DNA of 64,000 nt from Moringa oleifera (Eukaryota; Streptophyta; Magnoliopsida; Brassicales; Moringaceae): the NCBI GenBank assembly GCA_021397835.1, contig JAJFZO010000120.1, positions 239,501-303,500 of the forward strand. Reading direction: 5' to 3'. A program made the position numbers and the translations under genes. Shown piece after piece: positions 1 to 13,529 of the stretch. How positions within the stretch are numbered: position 1 is the first letter of the stretch; each line of letters begins with the position of its first letter. A model generated the notes under the pieces. The model saw only the letters and a list, made by a program, of their open reading frames with translations. It did no database searches and had not been told where the DNA came from.

Positions 1-560
1 ACAAAAAAATATTTTATTTATTTTAAGATTATGAAAATGACTTAATTAATTTTTATAATCTTCATTTATTTTTTAAGAAAATAAAAAAAATATTTTGTTT
101 TAAAATTATGAAAATAACTCAAAGGACTAATTTTCATAATCTTCAATAAAAAATTATTGTTAAAAAAATAAATAATGAATTACTTTATTTATTTTAAGAT
201 TATCTCCAATAACAATTTGTTTTGAAAAATAAATATTTTTTAAAATTTGAGATTATGAAAATAATTTAAGGAAGCAATTTTTGTAATTCTAAATTAAAAA
301 TAAATAAAAAATTGTATTTAGTTTGAGATTGTGAAAATGACTCGAATGAGTAATTTTTATAATCTCCACTAAATTTCAAAGATAAAAAATATTTAGTTTA
401 GAGATTATGAAAACGGCTCGAGAGTAATTTTCATAATTTCTAGTAAAAATATTTTAATAAATATTTGTTTTCAAAAAGAAATGTTTGTTCCTTTGGAGAT
501 TATGAAAACTCTTGAGGAAGTATCTTTCATGTTCCAAAAATAAAAATAAAATATTATTTT
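1..560. repeat. Degenerate palindromic minisatellite
   Basis: An AT-rich array in which a block starting GAGATTATGAAAA and ending TTTTCATAATCT recurs with short A/T spacers. Block starts are visible near 26, 101, 250, 325, 401 and 496, with a truncated one near 195. Each block is an imperfect palindrome, because ATTATGAAAA is nearly the reverse complement of the closing TTTTCATAAT, so single units could form hairpins. Spacing is irregular, roughly 75-150 bp, and no coding potential is seen. The array may continue beyond the left edge of the window. It could be an old satellite or stacked small transposon ends. Confidence 0.6.
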
Positions 561-1089
561 ATTATGAAAAATTATCTTTCATGTGAATTATGTTTAAAAT
601 AAAAAAATAAAAATATTCAAAAATCATGAAAACATTCTTTTTTTAGAATAAAATTTGAACAAAAGTGAAACCTTTATATTCCTCAACAAAACTCTTCGAT
701 TTTGAAAATTAAAAGTGAAACAAGAATAAAAATTTTACACTCTCAAAAAATTATTTTATATCCATATATACTTTTTGTCGTACATTCGAAAATCAATTTT
801 AAATATTAAATAGATTTTAAAATTAAAAAATAATTATATTTAATTGGTACTGATCATCAGATGCTTCTGAGGTGCTTACACTTCCCCACACATAATCGAC
901 TTTGAAATCTATACTTCTAGCTTGCAAGATCAATCTTGTTTTATTTTTTGTTTTTTAGTTTTTAATTTTTAAATTTTTTTAAATTTGAAAGATGATTTTT
1001 TGAAAAAAAAAGTTTTCAGTGACTAGTTACACCATTAAAAAAGATCGATGGCAAATCTTTAATCTTATTTAGTCTGAATTTCTCTTTTA

Positions 1090-1910
1090 TTTTAGTCACA
1101 TAAAATTTCCCCTGAACAGGACCCCTGTTGTAACAAGGCTTTTTAAGACGACTTGATATACAGTAGCCTCATCAAATTTTTGTATACCCAAAATATAAAA
1201 GGCTTCTCAAGATTCTTTGGTGTCAATATGGCTAGATAACATTTGTTTTCTTTCATATAATAGATTAGTATAATTAGATACAAGCAATATACCCTTTACA
1301 TACAAAACCAAAAATAAGTTGACAAAATTTCCATCTTATTGCTTGATATGTAACCTCATACCACGCAATGTACTCTCCCTCCATAATCAATAATGTTGTA
1401 CCTCTCTGATACTTTTCCAAGAAATAACATGTTTGCCATCATCAAATATATTTAGAAGTATTTTTTGTCATTCATGTGACTCGCAAAATCAGCATCACAA
1501 AAGCTAACTACATTTGCAATGTTAGTTCGTTGATAATATTAACGTAAGATCCTTAGTAATTTAAAGATACCTCAAAACTTTTTAATAATCTTCTAATGGC
1601 TAAGTCTAAGATCACTTCAATACCTACTAAACATGTTTACCAAAAATCATATATCAAGATATGTGTGTACTTGAATATACATAAAATTGCCTATAATTTC
1701 ATTTGATTTCTTCCATCATCATTTTAGGGACATTATGCCCTTTAAAATTTGTTACCTTTAACAATTGGCTTCTTTAAGGCGAATATGACAACATGTTAAA
1801 CATGTAGTCATGAGTTGTTTGTTCCTTTAATCTCAATTTAGTGTATCTATGTAAGAAAAATACCGGTAGTATGGGCAATGTCCCTTATAATAAGAAAACA
1901 GTTTTTTAAT
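1090..1910 (-). mobile_element. Ty1/copia pol relic (RT end and RNase H)
   Basis: Minus-strand frames read as fragments of the C-terminal half of a copia polyprotein, interrupted by many stops and frameshifts. The higher coordinates (about 1560-1900) resemble the stretch between reverse transcriptase and RNase H. The piece near 1480-1500 reads CDADFASH, like the conserved Asp of copia RNase H. The stretch down to about 1100 resembles the end of RNase H and the pol C-terminus. No LTRs or other domains are found beside it. It is a dead fragment; the assignment rests on motif order and is fairly secure only at family level. Confidence 0.55.
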
Positions 1911-4900
1911 ATAAAATTTGAAGAGTAATTTTACAATTTATGATAACAATATCAAAAATTAAAAGAACATATTAAAAAATTTTAATTATTAATTTTAATA
2001 AATTATCATGTATCGTTGTTTTTTAAAAAAATTTAACATAACTCAATTCAATAAAAGATCTTTATCTTATCTATTAAGATCTTAGATTGATTTTTTTATT
2101 TATTAAAAAAGCGGTCCACAAGGCGTACTTACTAATGAGAGAGTTTTTGGCTGGCACTCTTGGACTAGTCTTTCTAATCTTTCGGTGCAATTTGGGCGTT
2201 CTTGGTTGAAAAGTCCATGTTTGGACATACCATATTATATTATGCTATATTATTTTTTAATTTATTTTAAGTTATATCATACTAAATTATATTAAAATTA
2301 TAAATAACTATGATATTATATTTGTAATAAAAAATTCAAAGATCATAAGTAAAACTACTTTATAAAAAAAATTAATACATCAGATAATAGAATTCCATTT
2401 TTATATATCACATGTTAATTCTACTAATCAATCTAGAGTTTAATACACACTAAAAATTCGTACCGTAAACTCAACTGAGACTATATTAGTTAATTAAATT
2501 CTACTTTAATTGAATCTCACAAAATAATAATTTGTGAATGAATGAAATAATAATTTGTTACGTATAAATTATTTATGCCATATCTATGAATAAAGGGACT
2601 CAATTTTTTTCATGAATATTTTAGTGATAAGCTCCAACAGTAATTTGTGAAACTAATTAGGATAACTCAAGATTGATTCATTAAATAAACTACACTTCAA
2701 CTTAATTTAGATGTTCATAGAATCTAGAGTTTCAAGGCCTATGTTTAGAGGATAAGCACAATTTCAAAAGGTAGCGTTTGGTCTACTTGATTTTGAATGT
2801 TCTAGTTTTTTAAAATTTTCAAAATCCTTATGGTCAATAATCAAATGGATGAATATATAGGTGATTTATATTTGGTTTCACACATGAATATTAAATTTTA
2901 TTTTAAATTTTTAAATAAATAAGATTTTATATTTGGTTCATCAATAAGTTTTGAAAATAGTTTTATTTTTACTCTTATTTTTTAATAATATTTTTATTAT
3001 TAAAATGGAAGATGAAAGTTATTTAGAACTCTTAACTATGTTTTGTATTACCAATTCAATTTTGATAATCATAAAATGATAAATTAAACTTTAATCTATT
3101 AATTTATATCAAATTAAACTCTTTGTCTACTCAATTTGAACATCGTTAACATCAAATTAAAGATTGTTTAAATCAATTACTTCTTGAATATCAAGGTTTA
3201 ATTTAATAAAATGAAAGTATAAATAAGACATTTAAATAATTTTATCTTGAATATATTTATAATATTTAACTTACTCTATTTGTTGAAATTCTCACGAATC
3301 AAATACTAACATGAAAGATTAATTTCACAACTATATCTTAGATGTGTTAATATTTTTCTCAAGAATCAAAATAAATCTAGAAAAAAAATATACTCTTTTA
3401 CTTTATTTTTGAATAAATATCATTTAAAATCCGAAGAATATTTTTTTCTCTTAATCTTTATTCTAATTTTAAAATATCTTCAAACACACATTAATAGATG
3501 AAAAATAGTCAAATTAAACTTTAGCTGAAACTATTATAAAAAAGTATATTTTTATTAATAAAATACGTTAAAATAACTTGAATAAATTTTATATTTTATT
3601 TTGAATCAATCCTTAATTTTTGAATAATTTTAACATATAAACTATTTATTATAAATTTTTCAAGTTTTAATAGTAAAATTTCTTAAAATTTATTTTCAAT
3701 ACTCAAAACACTCTAAAATTTTTTGTGATGGTATGTTGAATAGTTTTTTATAATCATAAAAAAATTTTAATTCAAAATTCATAGTATAGGATTTTCAATT
3801 TAAATATTTTTAATTTTTTAATAAAATCTAATTTAACTATTTTCTATTAATCAAGATCTCTTTGATGTTTTAAAGTTAAGTACAAATTAAGAAAAAAATA
3901 TTTTTTGGCTTTTTAAAAGGCATTTATCATTTATATTTTCATTAACATATAAAATATATAATTTACTATATTATATTTTTTAAAAATTTTAATTTATAAG
4001 TATTAAAATCAATATTCATGATCAATCATTTAACATAGTTCACTTTTGAATCAAAATCTTTTACTGAGAGTGTGATATGTAAAAAAATTTAATTATTTAA
4101 AAGATAAATATTATTTAAAACTTTAAGTTTAATCATCTCTCTCCAATCAAATACTAACTTTCAAAATATATTCTAATAGACCATGATTTATTGGTATTAT
4201 TCAAATTAAACATTGACTCCAAATAATTATGAAAAATTAATAATTTTTTTATTGTTAAAAATGACTAAAAACTTTTCAAATAGTTTTTACAATTTATTTT
4301 AATTTTATTTCTTAAATTTAAAATTTTTTAACTAATTAACTATTTTTTATAAATTTTTTAAATTTTTGATAATATATTTTTTTAAAAAATATTTTCAATA
4401 CTCAAAAAATTTTAAACTTTTTTATAATGATAGTTTAAATATTTTATTATAACCATAAAAAATTATAAATCAAAATTTGTTATAAAATATCTTTAATTTG
4501 AATATTTTTAATATTTAAAATTTTTAATGAAATTCAATTTTGATAAAATTAAAATATTAAAATTTGTTTGAATATTTTTTAAAAATAAAAATTTTATAGA
4601 AATGAAAAGATAAAACTTAAAATTTTAAATGATATTTATTTTTATTTAAATTATTTATTTATTTTTTAAATTTTTATATTAATATTTTAAATTACTAAAA
4701 TACTCTTATGTACTATATTAAAAAACTCAACAAAAAAGTCATCTTTATTCTTCTCTTTTAATCACTTAGAAGCACAAAAGAAAGAGAGTAAATTCCACTA
4801 CAGCTGTAAAAATTAAGGAACACCCACAAACTTCATAATTCAATTGAATATCACATTTTATTTTATCGTTTTAATATTAAATTTATGTGATAACTAAAAA

Positions 4901-5141
4901 TTTCTGTGAATGATCAAAACATCCAGAATTCATAAATAAGAAAATGTATCAAACCAAAAATGTGAGATTTCATTCTTTTTTTAGAGGTGAATAAAAAAAA
5001 GTTATGCCACTTTGTAAATCACACTGGTAAAACAAAGCCCCTCTCTGCACTAAGCAAATAAGCAACAGTCGAGTAAGTCACCTAGGTAACCTGAACTAGG
5101 CAAACTTGAAAAATATAAATACCAGAACTCTATAAAAAGAC
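1911..5141. other. AT-rich intergenic DNA
   Basis: No open frame of note and no recognisable gene in either strand. The sequence is dominated by A/T runs. The last few hundred bases (about 4700-5141) are less AT-extreme and probably hold the 3' untranslated region of the minus-strand J-domain gene, whose stop codon is at 5144-5142; I could not fix its polyadenylation site. Confidence 0.6.
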
Positions 5142-7192
5142 CTACAGGAAGTTCCTCTGAAAGTCTCCCGAAGAAAACCTAGAAGCCAAGCCTTCAGCCA
5201 TGTTATCTGCATTAAATTTTATGCTTTGGCGCCCTGCAACCAGGTCCTTCTCACGATCCCAAGGTTTCCATGGATGCTTCCCTTCCCAGTCTTCTTGCTC
5301 TTTCAGCTGTTTGGATTTTTTCTTTGAACGGTTTGCAGCCTCTTCTTGGTGCTTTTCTACCAATGTCTTGGATCGTTTAGCTTTATTGTATCTGTCCACC
5401 AAATCTGCATCTGAGCTCCTCCTCTTTTCCTCTTCATTTGAAGCAAGTGCTGAAGCCTCATTATAGGCTTCCAGGTAACTGCATGAAACATTACTTCACA
5501 TTATGACTGTAGAAAATAAATGATTAATGAGAACAACCAAGCAATAGATCATCCAAAGCGTTCCAAACAATATACAGAATCTTACTTCATCTTTGCTTTC
5601 TGGGCTCTGTCTGAAGGTGTATCGGTCCAAACACTAGTATCACCGCGCCCTTCTTTAGAGCTGTTGCTAAATGTTGTTGAATGCATGGTCATACCAGGCT
5701 GTGAGTAAGATAAACCAAGAGTTCAAAATAGCTAAACAATCTCAAGATACCATTGAAAAGTTTTAACTAAACATTTCCTCTCATGAGCTCTTGGATTTGT
5801 AGGGATTCAACTCTAAGACCTTCCCTTAAGAAGTCTCTGCCAAACTCATGTCTAATTTCGTGAACTGTCTAATTTATCTCATATGATTAAGAATTTATGT
5901 CCAAAGAACATGATAGTCTTTGTGCCACAGTGGAGGTGGAGGTGCAGGACTGGCACCCTGGTTCCTGAGTGGGAATGTGTCCCGTATTGGAGGATCCTAC
6001 AACTATGGAACAGGTAACAATCGTAACAAGGTAGTATCCAGAATTGAAGGTCTTACTTTCCTTTCAGGAGGTAGTGTTGTCATCCATTCATCCCTCTTTG
6101 GTGCCACTTTAACTTCAATTTCTGCCAACAATTCATCATCACCCTCCATTGATATACCTGTCATAACAGTAATTTTCTTATATTCTAAATCAAGAAGTGC
6201 TTTAGCTAGTTACATATTGAGAACCTTTAATGAATATGAAATAATACCAAGTAATCTAAAGGTTTCATAAGTTCAAAAATGGTATTGTTCAAAAACCCAA
6301 AAAAAAAATGACATGGGTAAATATTGTTATAGTGCTTAGAATATTATGACTGACCCGAATCAAGCCTTCTATAACAACACAAGATGGTTTACCTTGCGAT
6401 CTTCTCCACTTTGCAGCTTCACACATTGCTTGTAGTTCAGCCTACAAAAGAAAATGCGCTTGTCTAGTAAGTTGACAATCAAATAACTTGGTGTTACTAT
6501 AGCAAATAATTGTTTGATGAAGTAGATACCTTAAATTCTTTTTGTTCCTCCTCCAGCTTAATTTTTTCATCTAATGCTTTTCGCTAAAAAACACAGACAA
6601 GGTCAGAAAGAACTACCTCAATTACCTCAAATACACTGAAGATGGTTAAGAATCAAACTGCATATACCCAATACCAGAAAATTTGTCATGGAAATGCAAC
6701 TTCTGGGTGACCTTATGAGATCGTTAATGCACAAAATCACAAGAAATGACATGATTCGGAAAACTTAAGGGTTGAAGTTCGCAATAACAGTTCATTTTTA
6801 TTGATGTTAAGCCATGCTAATTACAAATTTGCACTTCGAATAATTTCTGAGAGATCAAACAAATCTTTACCAGTAAGTACCCACAACTTTAATTTAATGC
6901 TCCCCCCACCCGTAAAAGGAAAACAAATCTTCACTGTCAATAGCAATGTCATAAAACACTCAAATTCAAACAGCAATGCATGACAGTATGACATGTAACT
7001 ATTATATACTATAATATTTCAGCAATTTCAAGCAAAAATTAGAGTTTAGACTAGTCAAGCTGAGAAAAGAACCATAAAACACTCAAATTCAAACAGCAAT
7101 GCATGACAGTATGACATGTAACTATTATATACTATAATATTTCAGCAATTTCAAGCAAAAATTAGAGTTTAGACTAGTCAAGCTGAGAAAAG

Positions 7193-7235
<43 letters not shown>

Positions 7236-10200
7236 ATGTCTAAATATTCTATGGTTCTTGGGTGGGATCCCCAGCTCCAAAAATGTCAAAAGGAAGAATA
7301 AAACTCTTAACAGTCTGAAGAGTTATGAGTAGACGTAAAAACATGTGTTTGTTGCAGATGGCAATCAAATTAAACACACTTCTTAGTTGGAAGGATTTAC
7401 AGCATTGAAAGGTAAGTATTTATAATTTCATGATTTATCAGGGAGGAGAAGCATTTACAATTACAGATTGATGAAAGTTGATGCGACAGAGCGAAGATTT
7501 TCAACCTAGAGGCTCTCTTTTTCAGCCACCCTTCATATACTACTTTATGATGCCTTTTTCTACATATTGCATACCTTGTTCTCCAACTGTTTATTAGTCG
7601 TAGCATAGATGTTAGAATGTTATATAAAATGAATTACCTAGTAATGAAAAATATCGTTTACATCTGCAAAATGTATGTAGATGCTTAGTCAGCCAACATA
7701 TCCTCACAAGCCTTTGGATATGAATCCAAATTATCTTCGCAACAATGATATTATTCCATTCAGTGAGATAAGGCTGTATTTTGTTATTATTTAATATATA
7801 TGCATATAGGTCAGATTGTCATTAACAGTTGCACTTACTGACAGTCTTATGCAACGCATCATCTCTGGTATCAGATCGGGCAACGCAAACTCACATGTTT
7901 CAACAAGAACAGTCCCAAACAGAGCATTTTGGTTTTTAGCATTATTCTACCATACTTAAGTCCTAATGTCAACATCACACTACTGAAGAAAACATCAAAG
8001 ACAGAGTGAAGAACAAACATAAATATATAATCATGGTAATCTGGCTCAGACCAGGAAATCAATTATAAATGATGAGATTGACAACAAAAAAAAAAAAACA
8101 TATGTAGCCTCAAATGTAAAATGTCTTTGATGAAACTCACCTTATCTGGATCTTGTAATTCTTTAAAAGCTTTATTCAATAAAACAAATGCTTCGTGAGA
8201 TTGAGGATGAGAGCACTTGTCTGGGTGCACCAGAAGAGACAATTTCCAGTACCTAAGAAAATAATAACAAAGTTCGTTAACAATTACATATAGCTCACTA
8301 GTCTGCAACCACATGACAATAAGAATCAAGGTTATTCAATGAGCCATGCTTGGAAGAGATCCACTGCCTGAACTGGAAGAGGGGGCAAAAAGCGCCTTCA
8401 TGTGCCACAAATTGTCACCACATCTTGTACTGGGAAGTTCTACTAGCACTCCCCACAAGATTTTGGCACTCCACATGAGAGACTTCTCTCAGCATTTGAA
8501 GGCACCGACAGTACTTTTTTTAACGCTAATTGTTGTCCCTTTCTACTTTTTTCACCTAATTTCAAAGTGAACACGCATACGGAAGCCAGTGTAGAGTAAA
8601 AGAGAAACCAAAAAAAAAAAAGAAAAAGAAAAGAAAGCCGAATTTATGCAAGTCTCTATTTTAATATTTTAATGAAAAACTATGCCAATAGTACTTGCAA
8701 TTTAAGCATAAGACATTCAGAACTTAGAATATCCCTCAATCTGTCAAATAGTTGCTACCGGATCGACGATATTGAAGTCCTTGTAGCATATTGAGAGACG
8801 TTTCATTGCAAATGTTATGTTATGCATGGAATACTAGAAATAAGTTCAACAAGAAAATTAGTTTTCTAACCATGAAATAGGATCATGGATCACTTCACAA
8901 CTGATTGAAAGGTTGAAAATCTATTTGTTCAAATTAAAAAGTAAAGGAGCTAACAGTTTTGTGCTTACAGATTAGAGACTCACAATGTTATGTTTCCCGT
9001 ATTTATTCTGAGATCTAACAAACACTATATAACAAGGGACCTTGCACATATCACCATTGTCAATGACAATAATTCCAAATCGCAGACAACACCGTGGAAC
9101 ACTTTCGACATGAAACAGAACTGTCAACTCAAACTTTTCTTTCTCTGGGAAACTTCTAGCCATCATTCTCTATTAATTGCTTCATTGCAGTATCTCTATT
9201 TGATGAACCAACTAAAAAGCCACATGTTTTTCAATGTCTAAACACACTGCTTCTGGTACAATTCTCACGACCCAAAATAAATATTTAAAATTTCCAACCT
9301 AAACACCAATTCTGTGGATCTTCCAAACACCAGTATACTAAAATTGAAGTGGCAAAGGAAAGATGAAAATGAAAGGTAAGGCAATACAAAGTCTTAGTGG
9401 CAGCTCTAGATAATAGAATTTGACAAGCAAATATTTTGTACTGTGGTTAAACTTAGCATTTCACACGAATGATAAAACAAAGATAGTATTTACTGCAGAT
9501 GTACAAAATGGAAGTTGTTTAACATAAAGATAATAAAAATTTTACCTTTTCTTTATGTTATCAGCGGACATATTCCTGTTCACTCCTAGAATATCATAGG
9601 GACAATCAAGTCCAACTTCCATGATTCGACTAACCTGATAAAGCAAAAATAGGAAGTTGGTCAGCATCTTTCTTTTCTTAATTTTTTCAGAGTAAATCAG
9701 TTGATAGATGATGCGCCTTGAAAAAATTGATGATTTGTTTTTTTTTTTTTTTTGGTTTAAAAAAAGGTGAACCTAAAAAATGCAGAAGCATGAGAAGCAA
9801 ACTGAAAAAATATAGAAATGATAAAATTCATCTGCATTTTCAAAATAGACAATGTCAAAAGCTCCAAGCTATATAAGATAAAGCGACAGAAATCACAATA
9901 TATCCTCATGCAATGCCTTCAAATTTGCAACATTGAGGATCTATGACAAAAGTTCAGATTATAGCAGTTCAGAATTGTAACTAGCCATAATAATAGTAAA
10001 ATTACTTAATAATTCATGCTTTCGTCTTGAAACATGAGAAAAACAAACAGCTAAATTTGAAACGGAAGCAAAATGAATAAAACAGGAACCTCTTCAAAAC
10101 GCTCTGCCTCATTTGCGGATTCAGCTTCAGCAACCATAGCAGGTGGTGGAGGTCCAATAAATAGTCCAGTATCTTCCTCCAACTCAACCTCTCTGGAACA

Positions 10201-13200
10201 ATTTAACGCAGAATACCATACTAGGTTCATGTTACCGGTGCTTACTTTTGATGGAAAATAAAACTAAACCAAGAAAACATTTAAAATGATAAAACAAAGC
10301 AAGTGTTCATAGAAATATTTTTAGAAAATACCTGAGCTCAGCTTGGGCTTCAGTTAGTTTGGCTGCTGCAGCAAGTAGCTCAGCTGATGGCATTTCAGGG
10401 CCAATTATCCTAAAACAGAATGCAAGATAGGGTAATGCCATACAGTCTACAGTTCTTTCAAAAGAAAAGAAAATATATCAAGACATGGAGTCAAGATATA
10501 GTATCATGCATGATTCCCCAGTTTGGAGCAAAACTATGTATTATTAACTCTTAATTTTCAACTCCATAACATTTTGATCAATGTTCATAATTCATTCAAA
10601 GCTCAACTTTAGGACTTGCAGAAAACAGTATGCTTGTACAAAATGGAGATACTCCAGCAACACATATTTACTCGACCGAGTCTATTAAAACCTGGTCCAA
10701 TTACCTCTCAAATTCAACTTGGACATTTTTACAGTAACTGAGAATTGTAAATACTGTGCAAATTGAATCCACAATATCAAGTTTATACCAAAGTGTATCT
10801 GAGACCTAACCAAAAATCTAGCAATTGGTTTCTGCTAAAGCTTACTATAAAATTAGTATTACACTTTAAAGGTAAAACTTTTGCACCTGAATTAACCTAA
10901 CACAATATTCCTGACAAGTAGTTTTAGAGAACCTTCAGTTAATAAGTGAACCTATGAGGTGGAATCCATCTATCTTAATCTTCCACCTTCTAACAAAATG
11001 GAGATACTCCAGCAACACATAACTCGACCGAGTCTATTAAAACCTGGTCCAATCACCTCTCAAATTCAACTTGGACATTTTTACGGTAACTGAGAATTGT
11101 AAATACTGTGCAAATTGAATCCACAATATCAAGTTTATACCAAAGCGTATCTGAGACCTAACCAAAAATCTAGCAATTGGTTTCTGCTAAAGCTTACTAT
11201 AAGAATAGTATTACACTTTAAAGGTAAAACTTTTGCACCTGAATTAACCAAACACAATATTCATGACAAGTAGTTTTAGTGAACCTTCAATTACTAAGTG
11301 AACCTATGAGGTGGAATCCATCTATCTTAATCTTCCACCTTCTAACAAAATCCGAAGGGATACATCTCCATGGAAGGTTCATATGCACTGGTTTCTTCTT
11401 GAAATAGTTGATCTAATATTGAATACTAAAATAAAAACAGTGACAATAATTCACCTTCTTCCAGAAGCAGAAGAATCATCCCTTGAAACTGATTCCACAT
11501 TGCTCTCATCTGTCACTTGTTTGGAATCTGCATCTATCTGTACTGAATGTACATCCTTTCTCACTACAGCAGCATCAAGTTTCTGCTCCTTAGGTTCTAT
11601 ACTCTCTTGAATCAAGGGTCCAATAACATCCAAGGTAGGACGAGCATTTAAAGGGAGTAAAAACACACTATCTCCAGTTTGCTTGAGGTTTAATGAACAA
11701 AACAGCTTTTTCAAATGTTTTATCAAAGACCTCTCAGATATACCCTTTACGTCAACAGCTTGCCCATCATCGATCATTTGCAAAAGCTATAAGAAAATCA
11801 AAATATCAAAATAAGAACAGAAGTTATGTACATCACTATCAGCAAGGAAGAATTCAGCAAAAATGGACAAAAAATGAGCATCAATACATAAAAAAAAGTA
11901 TGAAATTGGTAAAATGTGAAATATAATCAGCAAATTCCAACATCCAAACTGGATAAGGACGATCAAAAATGGAATTCCCTTTCTTTCAATTGATCTCCAT
12001 CCGAGCTCTCATGTCTCTGCACGTTCTGTCTGTCATTTACTTCTCTTTTTTCTCCACAAATTTTGTCATCATTTAACACAGTATGGAACTGTTAAAGCTC
12101 TTAGTATTATCCTCTGTCCCAATAATTTTATGTTTTCTAAACCACTTTAGTCTATTTGAAGCCAAAGTTTCAGTACGACACTAGTGGTCATGTCCCCTTG
12201 GCTGTCTGTTACAAGGGAACTGGAAGTGCTGAAAAAGAAGAAAGAATATAAGAAAATCAATGGAAAGAAATAAATCAGACGCTTGTTTGGTTGAAAGAAA
12301 GAAAAAGAAATTTTATGAGAAACAGATTTGAAAGATATGGAAAGACTGTCAAGTATTCTCACTGCATCCATTCCAAGGAATTCTTTTCTGGAAAACGATG
12401 CATTTACACTTGCACCTTCCTCTCCATCACTTTTTCTTCTCACCCACACTTCCCTATTAAACAGACTGTTTATAGCCTCACACTGCCTAATGTAACCACT
12501 ACTGCAACAGTTGTTGCTTCATTCTCTTATCTTGTCATTCTAGTAGCCATCTTATGGCTTCTATAGGGTAACATTCACTTATAGTCCAAATATTTCAGTA
12601 AATTAGTGAGCTTACCATTATAACGGATGTTATAAATAGATGCTTCTAGCTCATGAAAATCAAATAAATTTAAACACCCATTCCAAGGACATATATAAGC
12701 AGTATTAACCAAACTGACTAAGTCAAACTCCACTAACAGAACAAGAAACAAAATGCAATTAATGCCCAGAGACATTAATCAATACAAAACAGCTTTATAT
12801 AAGACCTAATCTCGAGTAAATAAAGCCTCAAATGGAAAAGTTAACAAGCACCGTATCATCTTATACAACACAGCTAATAAGTATCAAAAACAACACTTTA
12901 GCATACAAATTAAAAGTAAAAAAATGAGTGCAGTAGATAACCACGATTACCTGTTTTAGATCATTGCCAACAGCAGGGAACTCCCTCAACAGTTTTTTCA
13001 CCACCAATTCAGGCCCCACCTGTAATCTCTCTGCATCAGAATCAGACCTCGACAATCCGGACCCAGACTCGGATTCAGATTCAGATTCAGATTCATCGTA
13101 CCTCCTTTTTTTCTTCTTGTTCTTCTTCTTCTTATCCCCTCCTCGCAACTTCCTTCTCTTTCTCTCCCTTTCCCTTTCTCTTCTCTCTCTCTTCTTTCTC

Positions 13201-13388
13201 CTCTTCTCTTCTCTCTCCCTCTTCCTGTCTTTCACTCTCCGCGAGCCGCCATCACTTCTGCCCCGCTCTTTTCGGCCTCGATGCGGTCTCTTGGAAGACA
13301 AATCGGAGTCACTGGAGCTAGATGGTGAAGTTGAATAAGAAGCAGGGGATGCCTCCTCCTCGTGATTCTTTTTGTTCTTGCTGCCCAT
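5142..13388 (-). CDS. J-domain protein with C-terminal DUF3752 (GPALPP-like)
   Basis: I modelled eleven exons with GT-AG introns that keep frame throughout: 13388-12951, 11786-11455, 10409-10332, 10192-10090, 9634-9546, 8252-8141, 6583-6530, 6441-6393, 6157-6057, 5698-5586 and 5478-5142, giving 601 codons. Residues 1-110 are disordered: a Lys/Arg/Glu block, then Ser-Glu repeats, like splicing-associated nuclear proteins. A conserved region follows at about 115-205. GPEMP (260-264) and IGPPPP (295-300) resemble GPALPP motifs. A J domain spans about 327-384 with HPD at 356-358, normally the Hsp70-activating loop, and its exon 5/6 junction falls inside the domain. From about 425 to the end is DUF3752. 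An RNA-processing co-chaperone role in the nucleus is inferred from family and composition. The ATG at 13388 was chosen because the MGSKNK start suits the family; an in-frame open stretch extends about 30 codons upstream. This is the only apparently intact host gene here. Confidence 0.88.
6951..7195. repeat. Two-copy 123-bp tandem duplication in an intron
   Basis: Copy 1 (6951-7073) and copy 2 (7074-7195) are almost identical, each starting ATAAAACACTCAAATTC and ending in GAGAAAAGAAC. They lie in the long intron between exons 6 and 7 of the J-domain gene. The near identity means the duplication is recent. It is directly followed by a TA microsatellite. Confidence 0.92.
7199..7231. repeat. (TA)n microsatellite
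   Basis: About 16 uninterrupted TA dinucleotides immediately after the 123-bp tandem duplication, within an intron of the J-domain gene. It is likely to vary in length between individuals. Confidence 0.95.
10638..11346. repeat. Two-copy ~355-bp tandem duplication in intron 2
   Basis: Copy 1 (about 10638-10992) and copy 2 (about 10993-11346) share nearly their whole length, differing by scattered substitutions and small indels. Both begin ACAAAATGGAGATACTCC and end with the tract GGAATCCATCTATC followed by TTCCACCTTCTAAC. They fill most of the intron between exons 2 and 3 of the J-domain gene. The partial copy of this gene at 45.9 kb carries a single version of this unit, so the duplication may postdate that copy, or the copy lost one unit. 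Confidence 0.9.
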
Positions 13389-13529
13389 AGCAATTCCTTG
13401 CACCTCAACAAGAAATTCGGCAGGATCCTGACATCGTAGTAATTTTGAGGGATGATCACCTTCGGGTCTGAGACGGTTCACAAATGGAAGGGCTCACAAA
13501 TGATATGTTTTTTTTCAAAAGAAATAATG
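13389..13529 (-). promoter_or_regulatory. Short 5' flank of the J-domain gene
   Basis: The only single-copy DNA between the chosen start codon and the upstream transposon-like element. It is less AT-rich than the surroundings and probably contains the 5' untranslated region. No clear TATA box or other motif could be fixed. If transcription starts here, the element starting at 13530 lies in the core promoter. Confidence 0.3.

Noticed and set aside
5920..6270. Plus-strand open frame of 116 codons
   Set aside because: It lies antisense to exon 9 and neighbouring introns of the J-domain gene and shows no domain.
10073..10261. Plus-strand open frame, also present at 46861-47052 on the minus strand
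   Set aside because: The apparent conservation comes from duplication of the J-domain gene segment; the frame is antisense to exon 4.
12964..13338. Plus-strand open frame rich in Ser, Leu and Phe
   Set aside because: It is the antisense shadow of exon 1 of the J-domain gene, produced by the Lys/Arg/Glu and Ser/Glu repeats.
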